Source: UKL13-3 sp943369665
GTDB lineage: Bacteria > Bacteroidota > Bacteroidia > UKL13-3
DNA: 64,000 nucleotides
Reading direction: 5' to 3'
NCBI GenBank assembly: GCA_943369665.1
Contig: CALRNX020000001.1
Span: 434,001 to 498,000 of the forward strand
The stretch's first letter is position 1, and each line of letters opens with the position of its first letter. Below are positions 35,020 to 43,865 of the stretch, in pieces. The position numbers were made by a program, and so were the translations under genes. Below the pieces are notes generated by a model, which did not search any database, was not told where the DNA came from, and worked only from the letters and a program-made list of their open reading frames with translations.

Positions 35020-35976
35020 CTACCGTATCCTCAACCGTTGCCCTTTTCTCAGTTTTGCTTTGGTGGAAATGCGGTTGAGTTTTGCAAGGTGTTTTACACT
35101 GATACCGTAACGGTAAGCAATTTTGCCCAGGGTCTCTCCTTTTTTCACCACATGGTATTTCGATTTGAGTTGTGTGGCTTTTACCTGATACAAATGCGAA
35201 AAACAACCCTTGTCGATTTGCAGGGTATCGCTTAACATAGAACCAGAGGGGAAATACACGATCTTATTGGGATCAATTTTTTCGCCTTTGTAGCGAACTT
35301 CAAAATGCAAATGCGGACCGGTGCTGCGCCCGGTGCTGCCGGCCAACCCGATGATATCGCCCGAACGAACAGACTGACCTGTGTATACCAACAGTTGACT
35401 AAAATGCGCGTACAATGTTTCCAACCCGTTGTAATGACGGATCAATACCACATATCCATAATCGGCACTGCGCTTGGCAATACGCACTACGCCATCAAAC
35501 ATGGCATAAACGGGATCGCCCACTTCCATGCGCACATCTACACCATAGTGAAACTTGGCCCTGCGCCCCCAGCGCCTGAACCCAAAATTGGAAGACACAT
35601 CACCAATGGCAGGAGGATGAAAAGCACAATCGTAAGAATCTTTGAGCAAGAGCAAAACGGTATCGCTCATTTCTTTTAAACTTACTTTGTATGGATTGAT
35701 GGTAATGGTATCCCATGCTGCACCTTCGTAGTGCATATTGGGAATCATGTTAGGATCAAACTTAAAATTAGGATTGCGCAACAGGTCCCAATACGAAACA
35801 TCACTGTAACCGGTAAAGTTCGCGTCAATATCTCCTTCGTCTTCTTCCTCTTCTTCTGTTGTTTCTTCAGTGGTGGTATCCGTTGAATCGGGTTCAATAA
35901 CCTGGGCCCGGGCAACCGAACTGAAACAAAAAGAACAACCTAAAAATATATATATGAATACCTTTTTTAAAATCAT
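35020..35976 (-). CDS. M23-family peptidase with LysM domain
   Basis: The 318-residue envelope protein has a signal peptide (about 1-24), a Thr/Glu/Asp-rich low-complexity linker (29-50) and an M23 (LytM) domain. The domain has ligands His143 and Asp147 (FHYGVDV), His222 and His224 (PHLHFEV), and the loop SNFGFRRWGRRAKFHYG. A single LysM repeat at about 274-317 would bind peptidoglycan. All zinc ligands are present, so it is probably an active D,D-endopeptidase that cuts peptidoglycan crosslinks. Its ATG overlaps the ribF stop by four bases, an arrangement implying coupling. Confidence 0.93.
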   Translation of the reverse strand: MILKKVFIYIFLGCSFCFSSVARAQVIEPDSTDTTTEETTEEEEEDEGDIDANFTGYSDVSYWDLLRNPNFKFDPNMIPNMHYEGAAWDTITINPYKVSLKEMSDTVLLLLKDSYDCAFHPPAIGDVSSNFGFRRWGRRAKFHYGVDVRMEVGDPVYAMFDGVVRIAKRSADYGYVVLIRHYNGLETLYAHFSQLLVYTGQSVRSGDIIGLAGSTGRSTGPHLHFEVRYKGEKIDPNKIVYFPSGSMLSDTLQIDKGCFSHLYQVKATQLKSKYHVVKKGETLGKIAYRYGISVKHLAKLNRISTKAKLRKGQRLRIR

Positions 35977-36911
35977 GAATCAGCGTTTTGTAAAACAGCA
36001 ATAGCGTGCAATTTATCTTTTTCAAGCTGATTTTTGAGTGCGTCCAATCCGGCAAACTTCATTTCTTCCCTGAGTTTATCAACATATTGGATAACGATTT
36101 TTTGCCCATACACATCCTGGTCGAAATCAAACAAGTGAACTTCAATGGAATGGGTCTTTCCATCCACTGTTGGGCGGTATCCGGCATTGAGCATACCACC
36201 ATAGGTTCTGTTGTTGAAAACTACCTTTACGGCATACACACCATCGGCCGGGATCAACTTGTTTGCATCGTCTACCTTCACATTGGCCGTTGGGTATCCT
36301 ATGGTACGCCCCAGTTGTTTTCCCTGCACTACTTCACCTGTGATGGAATAAAACCGTCCCAAATATTTGGCTGCCGTTACCACATCCCCACTTTCGAGAG
36401 CCTTGCGAATACGTGTTGAACTCACCGCCACCTCATCAATATCCTGTTCCGGAATTTCGGCTACATCAAAACCATATTCAGCGGATGATGCTTTGAGGTG
36501 TTCGAACGAGCCTTCCCGGTTTTTACCAAAACGGTGATCATAACCGATCACCAATACCTTGGTTCCCAGTTTTTGCACAATGATATCGCGTATAAATTGC
36601 AGGGAAGTTTGTTCGGAAAATACCTGGGTAAACGGGATCACCACCAAATGATCAATTCCTTCGGCTTCGAGGGCGATGATTTTTTCATCCAATGTTTGCA
36701 ATAACCGCAAACCATGTTCATTGGGAAACAAGACCAAACGTGGGTGCGGATCAAATGTTAAAACAACCGTTTCTCCATGGTGCTCCCTGGCCAGTTCTTT
36801 TACTTTTTGAAGAATAATTTTATGAGCAGCATGCACACCATCAAATGTGCCTTGGGTTACAATGGCATTTTGAATAACGGGCAACGCTGCTAAACTCCTG
36901 TATACTTTCAT
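35973..36911 (-). CDS. ribF: Bifunctional riboflavin kinase/FAD synthetase
   Basis: RibF phosphorylates riboflavin to FMN and adenylates it to FAD. The 312-residue protein has the nucleotidyltransferase domain start (VTQGTFDGVHAAH at residues 18-30, TFDPHPRLVLFP) and the FAD-synthetase SSTRIRKAL motif. The C-terminal flavokinase domain has GYPTANVKVDD and YGGMLNAGYRPTVDG. The usual GVHxGH is GVHAAH here, with the last Gly replaced by Ala. I chose ATG 36911, which gives the conserved beginning. A frame extension to 36953 lacks family likeness. It overlaps the M23 gene by four bases and is divergent from the first giant surface protein. Confidence 0.94.
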   Translation of the reverse strand: MKVYRSLAALPVIQNAIVTQGTFDGVHAAHKIILQKVKELAREHHGETVVLTFDPHPRLVLFPNEHGLRLLQTLDEKIIALEAEGIDHLVVIPFTQVFSEQTSLQFIRDIIVQKLGTKVLVIGYDHRFGKNREGSFEHLKASSAEYGFDVAEIPEQDIDEVAVSSTRIRKALESGDVVTAAKYLGRFYSITGEVVQGKQLGRTIGYPTANVKVDDANKLIPADGVYAVKVVFNNRTYGGMLNAGYRPTVDGKTHSIEVHLFDFDQDVYGQKIVIQYVDKLREEMKFAGLDALKNQLEKDKLHAIAVLQNADS

Positions 36912-36977
36912 CAGCTTGAAAACGCGAAAATATAGGCTTTTGGCGGATTGCACAATACAAAATTTAACATGCGTAAA

Positions 36978-37007
36978 TTGACCCTTTGCCTATTTTTCGT
37001 TTCTTTG
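36978..37007 (+). promoter_or_regulatory. Candidate promoter of the first giant surface protein gene
   Basis: A -33-like TTG (36978-36980) is followed after 19 bases by TTTCTTTG (37000-37007), which has one mismatch to TAnnTTTG. The spacing fits the Bacteroidota pattern, and the ATG at 37051 would have a leader of roughly 35 bases. Confidence 0.35.
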
Positions 37008-37050
37008 TCTACCTAATATCCCACTTAAAAATTGGGAAAACGATAGCCTT

Positions 37051-40000
37051 ATGAAAAAAATTTACGCTGCTACGCTACTGCTTTGTTTGTTGTTAAGCTT
37101 TTCGAAATCCACTTTGGCTGACCATGTTAATGGTTCAGATATTACCTATGAGTGCACCACTACCCCTGGTGTTTTTTTGGTAACCCTTGTTTTTTATCGG
37201 GATTGTTCGGGAATTCCCCTTTGTGTTAGTAGCTGTGGTGCCGCGTGCACAAGAACAATGCAAATCAAAGGTGCTGACGCCAGTTGCAGTAACTCATCTT
37301 TTGGAACCATCACATTATCGTTGGTGAGCGTAAGGGATTACGACCCCAAAACAAGCTGCCCGGTTTCTAAAAATATATGTACCAATATGAGTTGTACCAC
37401 AGCTGGAACATATACTCCAGGAACAGAGCGGTACGAGTTTCAGGGATTTGCCAATATCGGAGCAACAAGTGGAATACCGACAAGTTGTTGCAATATCCGT
37501 TTTGTTTATGAGGAATGCTGTAGAAGTAACGCTATCAATACCGGTGCTACCTGGCAAAATTTTTATGTTGATGCCGTTGTAAACAGATGCCTTTCAATCT
37601 CTCCCTGCAACGGTTCACCCAAATTTACCACCGAGCCATACGATATTGTTTGTGGGGGAGCGCCTGTTCAATACAGCAATGGAACCATTGAACCGGATAA
37701 GGATTCGTTAAGTTTTGAGTTTACCCCCGCATTACTAGGTTTTGGCTCATCCGTAACGTATGATCCTCCATTCGCATATAACAAACCAATGCCCTGGATA
37801 GGGAATTGGAATGATCCTTTTCCAGCAGGTATTCATTGTGACCCTCAAACAGGTGATATTACATTCATGCCTGGAAGTGGCTTTAGTAGTAACTTTACCG
37901 GTATCATAGCCATTATGGTTAAACAATGGAAAAACATAAGTGGTGTTCCTACAGTTATTGGCACTACACGCAGGGACATTCAAATGGTTGTTTCAGCTAA
38001 TTGTGCCTCCAACAATCAGCCCTGGATTGTGACGACTCCCTCACTTGGCAATAACCCAAATACTCCGAAATCTAATTGGGAAATTTGCGAAGGAGAACAA
38101 TTGTGTTTTACCTTAACAGCAAAAGACACCGATACCTCTCCTGTTAGCGACACAACCTATTTAAGCTGGGATGGAGCACTCGCTTCATTAGGAGCGACAT
38201 TTATACCCAACTATGTTATGGGCAACCGTAAAACCAACGGCCCACGTGAAGACTCTTATCAGTTTTGCTGGACGCCACCGACAGGAACAGCATCCAATAA
38301 CCCATACATTTTTGTCGTTAAAAACAGTGACAATAAATGTCCTCTTCCTGGTAGAATTGCACATGCGTTTAGTATTAAAGTGCAGTCTGTTCCCGATATC
38401 AGTATCACCCAAACAAATTTGAAGTGTGGCAAGTATAAATTATCTTATACCAATCCAACACCTGCTAAAACGGTAGACAGTGTAAAATGGAAAATAGCCA
38501 AAGCTCCTTTTGATTATACCTTTGCCTCAGGTGCCGATACTTTTGCAAATAGGATTACCCTGCCAGATTTATCTTTTACAGCTTCTGGTAAATACCTCGT
38601 TCAACTTACACTTGCAAAAAGTATTTGCACCAAAGTATTATACGACACTTTGGTGGTCGATACCTTCTTAAAAGCAACAGCCATGAATGATACCCTTATT
38701 TGTAAAGGGAATAACATTACATTAAAAGCTAGTGCAAAATATGGTCAAATGACTTATACCTATCGCTGGTATAACAGTATTAAAGATACCGCTCTTCCTC
38801 CATTAAACGGCCCCGTATTCACTAATCCAAATCTCAACGTGACACCTGCAATTTCTAAAATGTATACCGTTCAGGTACGTGATCAATTCACCTGCAGAGC
38901 TTATGATTCAGTATGGGTGATGGTAAACAAAGATTCGAAAAATACGGTGGTCAAAAATGTAACGTGTAATGGATTGAACAATGGAAGTATCACCTTAAAC
39001 ATGCAGGATTCTTTAATGCCGTTTCAATACAAAATCAATGGTGGAAACTTTCAGTCTTCAAATTTATTTTCAGGACTGACTCCCGGCATTTATGCTTTAG
39101 AAGCAAAAGACTCCAACAATTGCAGTACCAGTGTTTCGGGTATAAATATTAAGCAACCTGAAGTATTACTTGATTCGGTGACAACAACAACAAACGAAAC
39201 ATGTAAAGGATTAAACAACGGAACGTTAACAATATATACAAAAGGAGGAACAGCCCCTCTAAGGTACAGTATGGACAGTGTTCTATTTAACAATAACCGT
39301 TTGTTTTCAAATCTTCCACCTGCATCATACAAAATACATATCCTGGATAGTAATAATTGTTATACATCCGTTACCCGAACCATTGCTCCTGCCGATTCAT
39401 TGTATCACCTTACTTCGGTGTTGAATCCAACTTGTTTTGGCAAAAACAATGGTGAAATACGGACGGAAGGAAAAGGAGGAAAAGCTCCTTATACTTTTTT
39501 ATTAGGAACTACAGGAATTTATAATAACGATAGCATTTACGAAAATTTAGTAGCGGGTACCTATACCATCAATATTAAAGACAATTTTGGCTGTGTAATT
39601 AGTGTTTTAAAAACCTTGGTAACACCGCCACAAATTGTTGCAGGAAGTATTACTGGAAAAACAATTGCTATTCAAAATGTAGCAGAAACTTATTCAGTTA
39701 ACCCACAAGCGGGATTAAGTTACTTGTGGGGTGCACAAAACGGAACGATCCTAAGTGGGCAGAACACACCCAGTGTAAGTGTAAATTGGGACAGCGTGGG
39801 TGTAGGCCAAATTGGTGTAGCCGTTTACTCCGATTCAACCTGTGGTGATACAACAAGCTTAGTTGTGAATATTGGGGTGAACGGATTATCAGAACTTGCT
39901 CAAAATTTCGGTTTGAAAGTGTATCCAAATCCATCATCAGGATTGGTGAATATTACATTGCAAAAATTACCTGCAGAGCATTCGCTGAAGCTTTATGATA

Positions 40001-40125
40001 TCCAGGGAAAATTGCTCATCGACCAAGAACTAAAAACTTCACAACAACTCAATTTGGAAACATTGCCGCAAGGTGTGTACGTACTCAAAATTGGGGAATG
40101 GCGCGGGCAGATAGTAAAAAAATAA
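37051..40125 (+). CDS. Giant SprB-repeat surface protein 1 with T9SS type A sorting domain
   Basis: The 1024-residue protein starts with a signal peptide (about 1-23). A Cys-rich N-terminal module follows (about 24-320; HVNGSDITYECTTTPGVF, GTYTPGTERYEFQGFANIG) that is shared with the two following genes. Ig-like domains lead to at least three SprB-type repeats (about 634-860), each with the C-x-G-x-N-x-G pattern such as TCNGLNNGSITLN. The last about 77 residues (LKVYPNPSSGLVNITL, LYDIQGKLLID, GEWRGQIVKK) are a type A sorting domain, so the protein is a T9SS cargo displayed or released at the surface. SprB in Flavobacterium is a gliding adhesin, so an adhesive role is likely, by inference. The next paralogue starts 162 bases downstream. 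Confidence 0.86.
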   Translation: MKKIYAATLLLCLLLSFSKSTLADHVNGSDITYECTTTPGVFLVTLVFYRDCSGIPLCVSSCGAACTRTMQIKGADASCSNSSFGTITLSLVSVRDYDPKTSCPVSKNICTNMSCTTAGTYTPGTERYEFQGFANIGATSGIPTSCCNIRFVYEECCRSNAINTGATWQNFYVDAVVNRCLSISPCNGSPKFTTEPYDIVCGGAPVQYSNGTIEPDKDSLSFEFTPALLGFGSSVTYDPPFAYNKPMPWIGNWNDPFPAGIHCDPQTGDITFMPGSGFSSNFTGIIAIMVKQWKNISGVPTVIGTTRRDIQMVVSANCASNNQPWIVTTPSLGNNPNTPKSNWEICEGEQLCFTLTAKDTDTSPVSDTTYLSWDGALASLGATFIPNYVMGNRKTNGPREDSYQFCWTPPTGTASNNPYIFVVKNSDNKCPLPGRIAHAFSIKVQSVPDISITQTNLKCGKYKLSYTNPTPAKTVDSVKWKIAKAPFDYTFASGADTFANRITLPDLSFTASGKYLVQLTLAKSICTKVLYDTLVVDTFLKATAMNDTLICKGNNITLKASAKYGQMTYTYRWYNSIKDTALPPLNGPVFTNPNLNVTPAISKMYTVQVRDQFTCRAYDSVWVMVNKDSKNTVVKNVTCNGLNNGSITLNMQDSLMPFQYKINGGNFQSSNLFSGLTPGIYALEAKDSNNCSTSVSGINIKQPEVLLDSVTTTTNETCKGLNNGTLTIYTKGGTAPLRYSMDSVLFNNNRLFSNLPPASYKIHILDSNNCYTSVTRTIAPADSLYHLTSVLNPTCFGKNNGEIRTEGKGGKAPYTFLLGTTGIYNNDSIYENLVAGTYTINIKDNFGCVISVLKTLVTPPQIVAGSITGKTIAIQNVAETYSVNPQAGLSYLWGAQNGTILSGQNTPSVSVNWDSVGVGQIGVAVYSDSTCGDTTSLVVNIGVNGLSELAQNFGLKVYPNPSSGLVNITLQKLPAEHSLKLYDIQGKLLIDQELKTSQQLNLETLPQGVYVLKIGEWRGQIVKK

Positions 40126-40207
40126 TCCCTGTTTTGAACGTTGCTTCAGGATTCATTATGTGCTAATGTTTAAGTAAACATTAACACATAATGATATTTG
40201 ACAAAGC

Positions 40208-40215
40208 TAATTTTG
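40208..40215 (+). promoter_or_regulatory. Candidate -7 promoter box of surface protein 2
   Basis: TAATTTTG matches TAnnTTTG and lies 72 bases before the chosen ATG at 40288. It falls inside an upstream in-frame extension (from TTG 40198), which supports the later start. No -33 element at standard spacing was seen. Confidence 0.35.
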
Positions 40216-40287
40216 TTAACAGACAATAACGGAAGAGAAAGTCAAATCTCACCTGTTAGTTGTTTTCACAATTTAATCAAGCTTCAT

Positions 40288-43200
40288 ATGAAACCATTCA
40301 ACATACCCCTATTGTGTAAAATATCACTGCTGTTTTTATGTTGTTTTGCCCTGAATTTTCGAAGCAAAGCAGGACATGTAGATGGTGCTGAAATTACTTA
40401 CAAATGCACCAATATTCCCGGCATTTTTGAAATTACGTTGATCGTGTACCGCGAGTGTTCAGGAGTTCCTTTGTGTTCGGGAGGATGTGGTTCTGCATGC
40501 ACACAAACTGTCTCGATAAAAGGTGCAGATCCTATTTATAGTAATTTAACATTTGACAACATTCCCCTAAACCTTGAGAGCGTAAAGGATATACACCAAA
40601 ATGCCAAATGTCCATCAAGCAAAAATGCCTGCACCAATATGGGATGCACAACAGCCGGAACGTATACTCCGGCTATAGAGCGATATGTATTCAAGGGTTT
40701 TGCCAATATTGGTAGTACATCATCGATACCTGCCAATTGCTGCAATATACGATTTGTATGGCAGCAGGGCGCCCGCAACTCTGATATTGAAACAGGATCA
40801 GCTACTCAATCATTGTATATAGATGCCATTATCAATCGGTGTTTTTCTTTAAGTCCATGTAACAGTTCACCTGAGTTTACCAACGAACCGGACAATGTAA
40901 TGTGCGGAGGCGAATATTACATATTTAACGATGGAGCCGTAGATCCCGATCACGATTCCCTTTCATTTGAATTTACACCTGCATTACAAGACTTCGGTGT
41001 ACCGGTAACCTACACTGCGCCATTTGCGTACAACAAACCCATGCCATGGACAGGTAGTGCAACAGGATCATTCCCTTCGGGTATCAGTTGTAATCCATTC
41101 AGTGGTGATATTATGTTTTCTCCCGGTAACACATCGGGTCAAAATTTTATTGGTGTTATTGCCATTGCTGTCAAACAATGGAAAACGATAAATGGAGTAC
41201 CAACCGTTATCGGCATTATCCGAAGAGACTTACGAACAACAATCCTTGCTCATTGTCCTCCCAATAATCCTCCCCGCATATTAACCAATCCTGCGCTAGG
41301 AGCTAACCCCAATAATCCTAAATACGACTGGAATTTTTGTACAGGTGTGCAAACATGCTTTACAATAACAGCTGATGATCGCGATACGATAGCTCCTCTA
41401 ATTGATAGCACGTACTTAAGTTGGAACAAAGCTCTCCAAAACCTGGGGGCAACTTTTTTACCAACCTATGATCCGCTCAACAGGAACAGAACAGATTCAT
41501 TGGGTGGACCGCGTGAAGACAATTATCAATTTTGCTGGACACCATCGGAAAGCATGGCAAGTTCCATTCCTTACTATTTTACTGTAAATGCCAAAGACAG
41601 CCGCTGCCCGAATCCCGGAAAAATTACCCGTTCATTTGCGATCAGGGTTTTAGCCAAACCGAACTTATCCATCCAACAATCAACTTCCACATGTGGAAGC
41701 TACCAGCTTAGTTATACCAACAATTCGCCAACACAAACACCACAATCCGTTGTGTGGCGTATTGCAAATGAACCTGAAGATTGGAACCTGAGCCGGAACC
41801 CTTCTGTTTTTTCATCGCAAACAACGGTAAACATAAACCGTTACAAACCCGGAAAATACTTGGTAAAACTGGAAGCCAATGCCATTAGTAGTGGTGATGG
41901 TTGTTCAAGTATATATTATGATACCATTACCATTATACAACCTCAATTGAAAGCAATTGTTAAAGATACTTTTTCATGTGGAGTGCATACCATTCAATTG
42001 ACGGCCGAGGCATTCGGTGGAGACCAACCTTACAACTATCGTTGGTTTAACACCATAGCAGATACGAATACTGGAGCATTAAATGCTCCTCATTACACAA
42101 GCCCTACGTTGAATGTAACTCCAGGTGCAACCCGCTATTATGTTATTCAGATCAGTGATATTAACAATTGCAAATCTTACGATTCGGTTAAGGTACTTGT
42201 CAAACCGGCCTTATCGATACAACAATCACCGTTGTCTTGTGGTAATTATCAGTTAAGTTATATCAACCACACTCCTATGCAAGCACCACATTCGGTTGTA
42301 TGGCGCATTGCAAACGAACCTGAAGATTGGAATTTAAACCAAACTCCTTCCGTAATAGAATCAAAAAAATCATTCAATATAGGCAGGTTTAAGCCCGGAA
42401 AATACCTGGTAAAACTTGAAACGGACTCTGCAAACAACGGAACAAATTGTGCCTACATATTTTATGATACAATTACTGTTCTTTCCCCTCAATTAAAAGC
42501 AATTGTAAAGGACACCTTTTCGTGCGCAGGAAACCCTATTCAGCTAACAGCTTCTGCTTTGCATGGAAATGCTCCGTATACTTACCGTTGGTTTAACAGC
42601 ATCACCGATACTGATGGCATAGCCTTAAATGCACCCGATTACACCGATCCCCATATTACTGTTACGCCACTGGCTACACGTTATTATATTATACAAATTG
42701 ATGATGTAAACAATTGTAAAAGTTACGATTCACTTAAAGTTATGGTAACTCCTGTTCTGAAGAATAGTATAATCGACCCTGTATCGTGTTCGGGTTTAAG
42801 TGATGGAAAAATCACGTTGATCATGACCGATTCGGTGATGACGTTTCAATACAGGATGAAGAATGGAAACTTTCAATCATCCAATATTTTTAACAATCTC
42901 TCGGCCGACACTTATGAGGTGGAGATAAAAGACTCCTTAAACTGTTCAATTGTAGTACCTCATTTAATGGTAACATCTCCTCCATCAATAGAAGCAGGAA
43001 CAATAGTAGGTCCAACCACTGTTGTGCTAAACACAACACATGCATACAGTGTAACAACCCAAACTGCGCTAACGTATAAATGGTTGGCCAAAAATGGAAT
43101 TGTAACTTCACCCGATAGCTTCACAACACTCATTACCTGGCATACACCCGGAGTTGACTCGGTATTTGTTATCGCAAATGGAGCCAATCAACAATGTGCA

Positions 43201-43479
43201 GACACATCCGTACTCGTGGTAAAAATAGGATTAGTTGGCATTATGGAAATGAGCGAACAAATGGGTATTGAAGTATATCCGAACCCAACCCAACAGAATA
43301 TTACCGTTACCATTAAAAAACTTCCGGAACAAACAAGCCTTCAACTTTATAATATGCAAGGCAAACTGCTCATTGACCAAGAACTAAAACAATCACAACA
43401 ACTCAACCTGGAAACCTTGCCGCAAGGTGTATACATACTCAAAATTGGGGAATGGCATGGGCAGGTATTAAAAAGATGA
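40288..43479 (+). CDS. Giant SprB-repeat surface protein 2 with T9SS type A sorting domain
   Basis: From ATG 40288 the protein has 1063 residues with a signal peptide (MKPFNIPLLCKISLLFL start). The first 320 residues match those of protein 1 closely (GCTTAGTYTP, ERYVFKGFANIG, NCCNIRFVW). A module of about 182 residues is duplicated in tandem (DNA 41665-42756; both copies contain VVWRIANEPEDWNL and GKYLVKLE). A single SprB-like repeat (SCSGLSDGKITLI) at about 829-895, an Ig-like stretch and a type A sorting domain from about 985 follow. The tail is nearly the same as that of protein 1. I chose 40288 because the 30 codons upstream, from a TTG, contain a promoter-like box and hide the signal peptide. 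Confidence 0.86.
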   Translation: MKPFNIPLLCKISLLFLCCFALNFRSKAGHVDGAEITYKCTNIPGIFEITLIVYRECSGVPLCSGGCGSACTQTVSIKGADPIYSNLTFDNIPLNLESVKDIHQNAKCPSSKNACTNMGCTTAGTYTPAIERYVFKGFANIGSTSSIPANCCNIRFVWQQGARNSDIETGSATQSLYIDAIINRCFSLSPCNSSPEFTNEPDNVMCGGEYYIFNDGAVDPDHDSLSFEFTPALQDFGVPVTYTAPFAYNKPMPWTGSATGSFPSGISCNPFSGDIMFSPGNTSGQNFIGVIAIAVKQWKTINGVPTVIGIIRRDLRTTILAHCPPNNPPRILTNPALGANPNNPKYDWNFCTGVQTCFTITADDRDTIAPLIDSTYLSWNKALQNLGATFLPTYDPLNRNRTDSLGGPREDNYQFCWTPSESMASSIPYYFTVNAKDSRCPNPGKITRSFAIRVLAKPNLSIQQSTSTCGSYQLSYTNNSPTQTPQSVVWRIANEPEDWNLSRNPSVFSSQTTVNINRYKPGKYLVKLEANAISSGDGCSSIYYDTITIIQPQLKAIVKDTFSCGVHTIQLTAEAFGGDQPYNYRWFNTIADTNTGALNAPHYTSPTLNVTPGATRYYVIQISDINNCKSYDSVKVLVKPALSIQQSPLSCGNYQLSYINHTPMQAPHSVVWRIANEPEDWNLNQTPSVIESKKSFNIGRFKPGKYLVKLETDSANNGTNCAYIFYDTITVLSPQLKAIVKDTFSCAGNPIQLTASALHGNAPYTYRWFNSITDTDGIALNAPDYTDPHITVTPLATRYYIIQIDDVNNCKSYDSLKVMVTPVLKNSIIDPVSCSGLSDGKITLIMTDSVMTFQYRMKNGNFQSSNIFNNLSADTYEVEIKDSLNCSIVVPHLMVTSPPSIEAGTIVGPTTVVLNTTHAYSVTTQTALTYKWLAKNGIVTSPDSFTTLITWHTPGVDSVFVIANGANQQCADTSVLVVKIGLVGIMEMSEQMGIEVYPNPTQQNITVTIKKLPEQTSLQLYNMQGKLLIDQELKQSQQLNLETLPQGVYILKIGEWHGQVLKR
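41665..42756 (+). repeat. Tandem 546-base duplication inside surface protein 2
   Basis: Copy one begins at 41665 and copy two at 42211, an exact 546-base period (182 codons, in frame). Both copies start with LSIQQS and contain RIANEPEDWNL, KPGKYLVKLE, QLKAIVKDTFSC and NNCKSYDS in the same order. The copies have diverged at many codons, so the event is not very recent. The end position is approximate. Confidence 0.8.
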
Positions 43480-43865
43480 TGCCCATTCAACCATTACTAA
43501 TTACTTCTTGAAAAATCCAGTTAATAGCAGAAAACAATGATGATGGTTCGGATATCATAACGGAATCTGAGTCCATAGTTGCAGAATATTAACCCAAACC
43601 GCCCAAATTTTAATTCAGATTTGTTTATTCCTTTTTCTATACGAAATTAGGGACAAGAAAAAACAAGCGGTTAGTTCATGAGAAAATCTTGAGTAATTCA
43701 CTATCCTTAAAGCGTTTCTGCATGCTTATACGGTTGTTTTTTCAAATTTGAACCCGAACAACTCAGCATAAAGTATGCCCGTATACTTTCGGTAATTAAT
43801 TATACGCCCCTACAGTTATTCAGTTCAAACCGTTAATGTTCTCTCAACTTTAATACCTATATCCC
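43480..43865. other. Non-coding gap between surface proteins 2 and 3
   Basis: These 386 bases hold no frame I can support on either strand and no RNA gene or strong terminator. The sequence is AT-rich, with the word CAAATTTG near 43750 but no exact TAnnTTTG box close to the next ATG. It is likely to contain the promoter of surface protein 3, which I could not locate. Confidence 0.5.
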
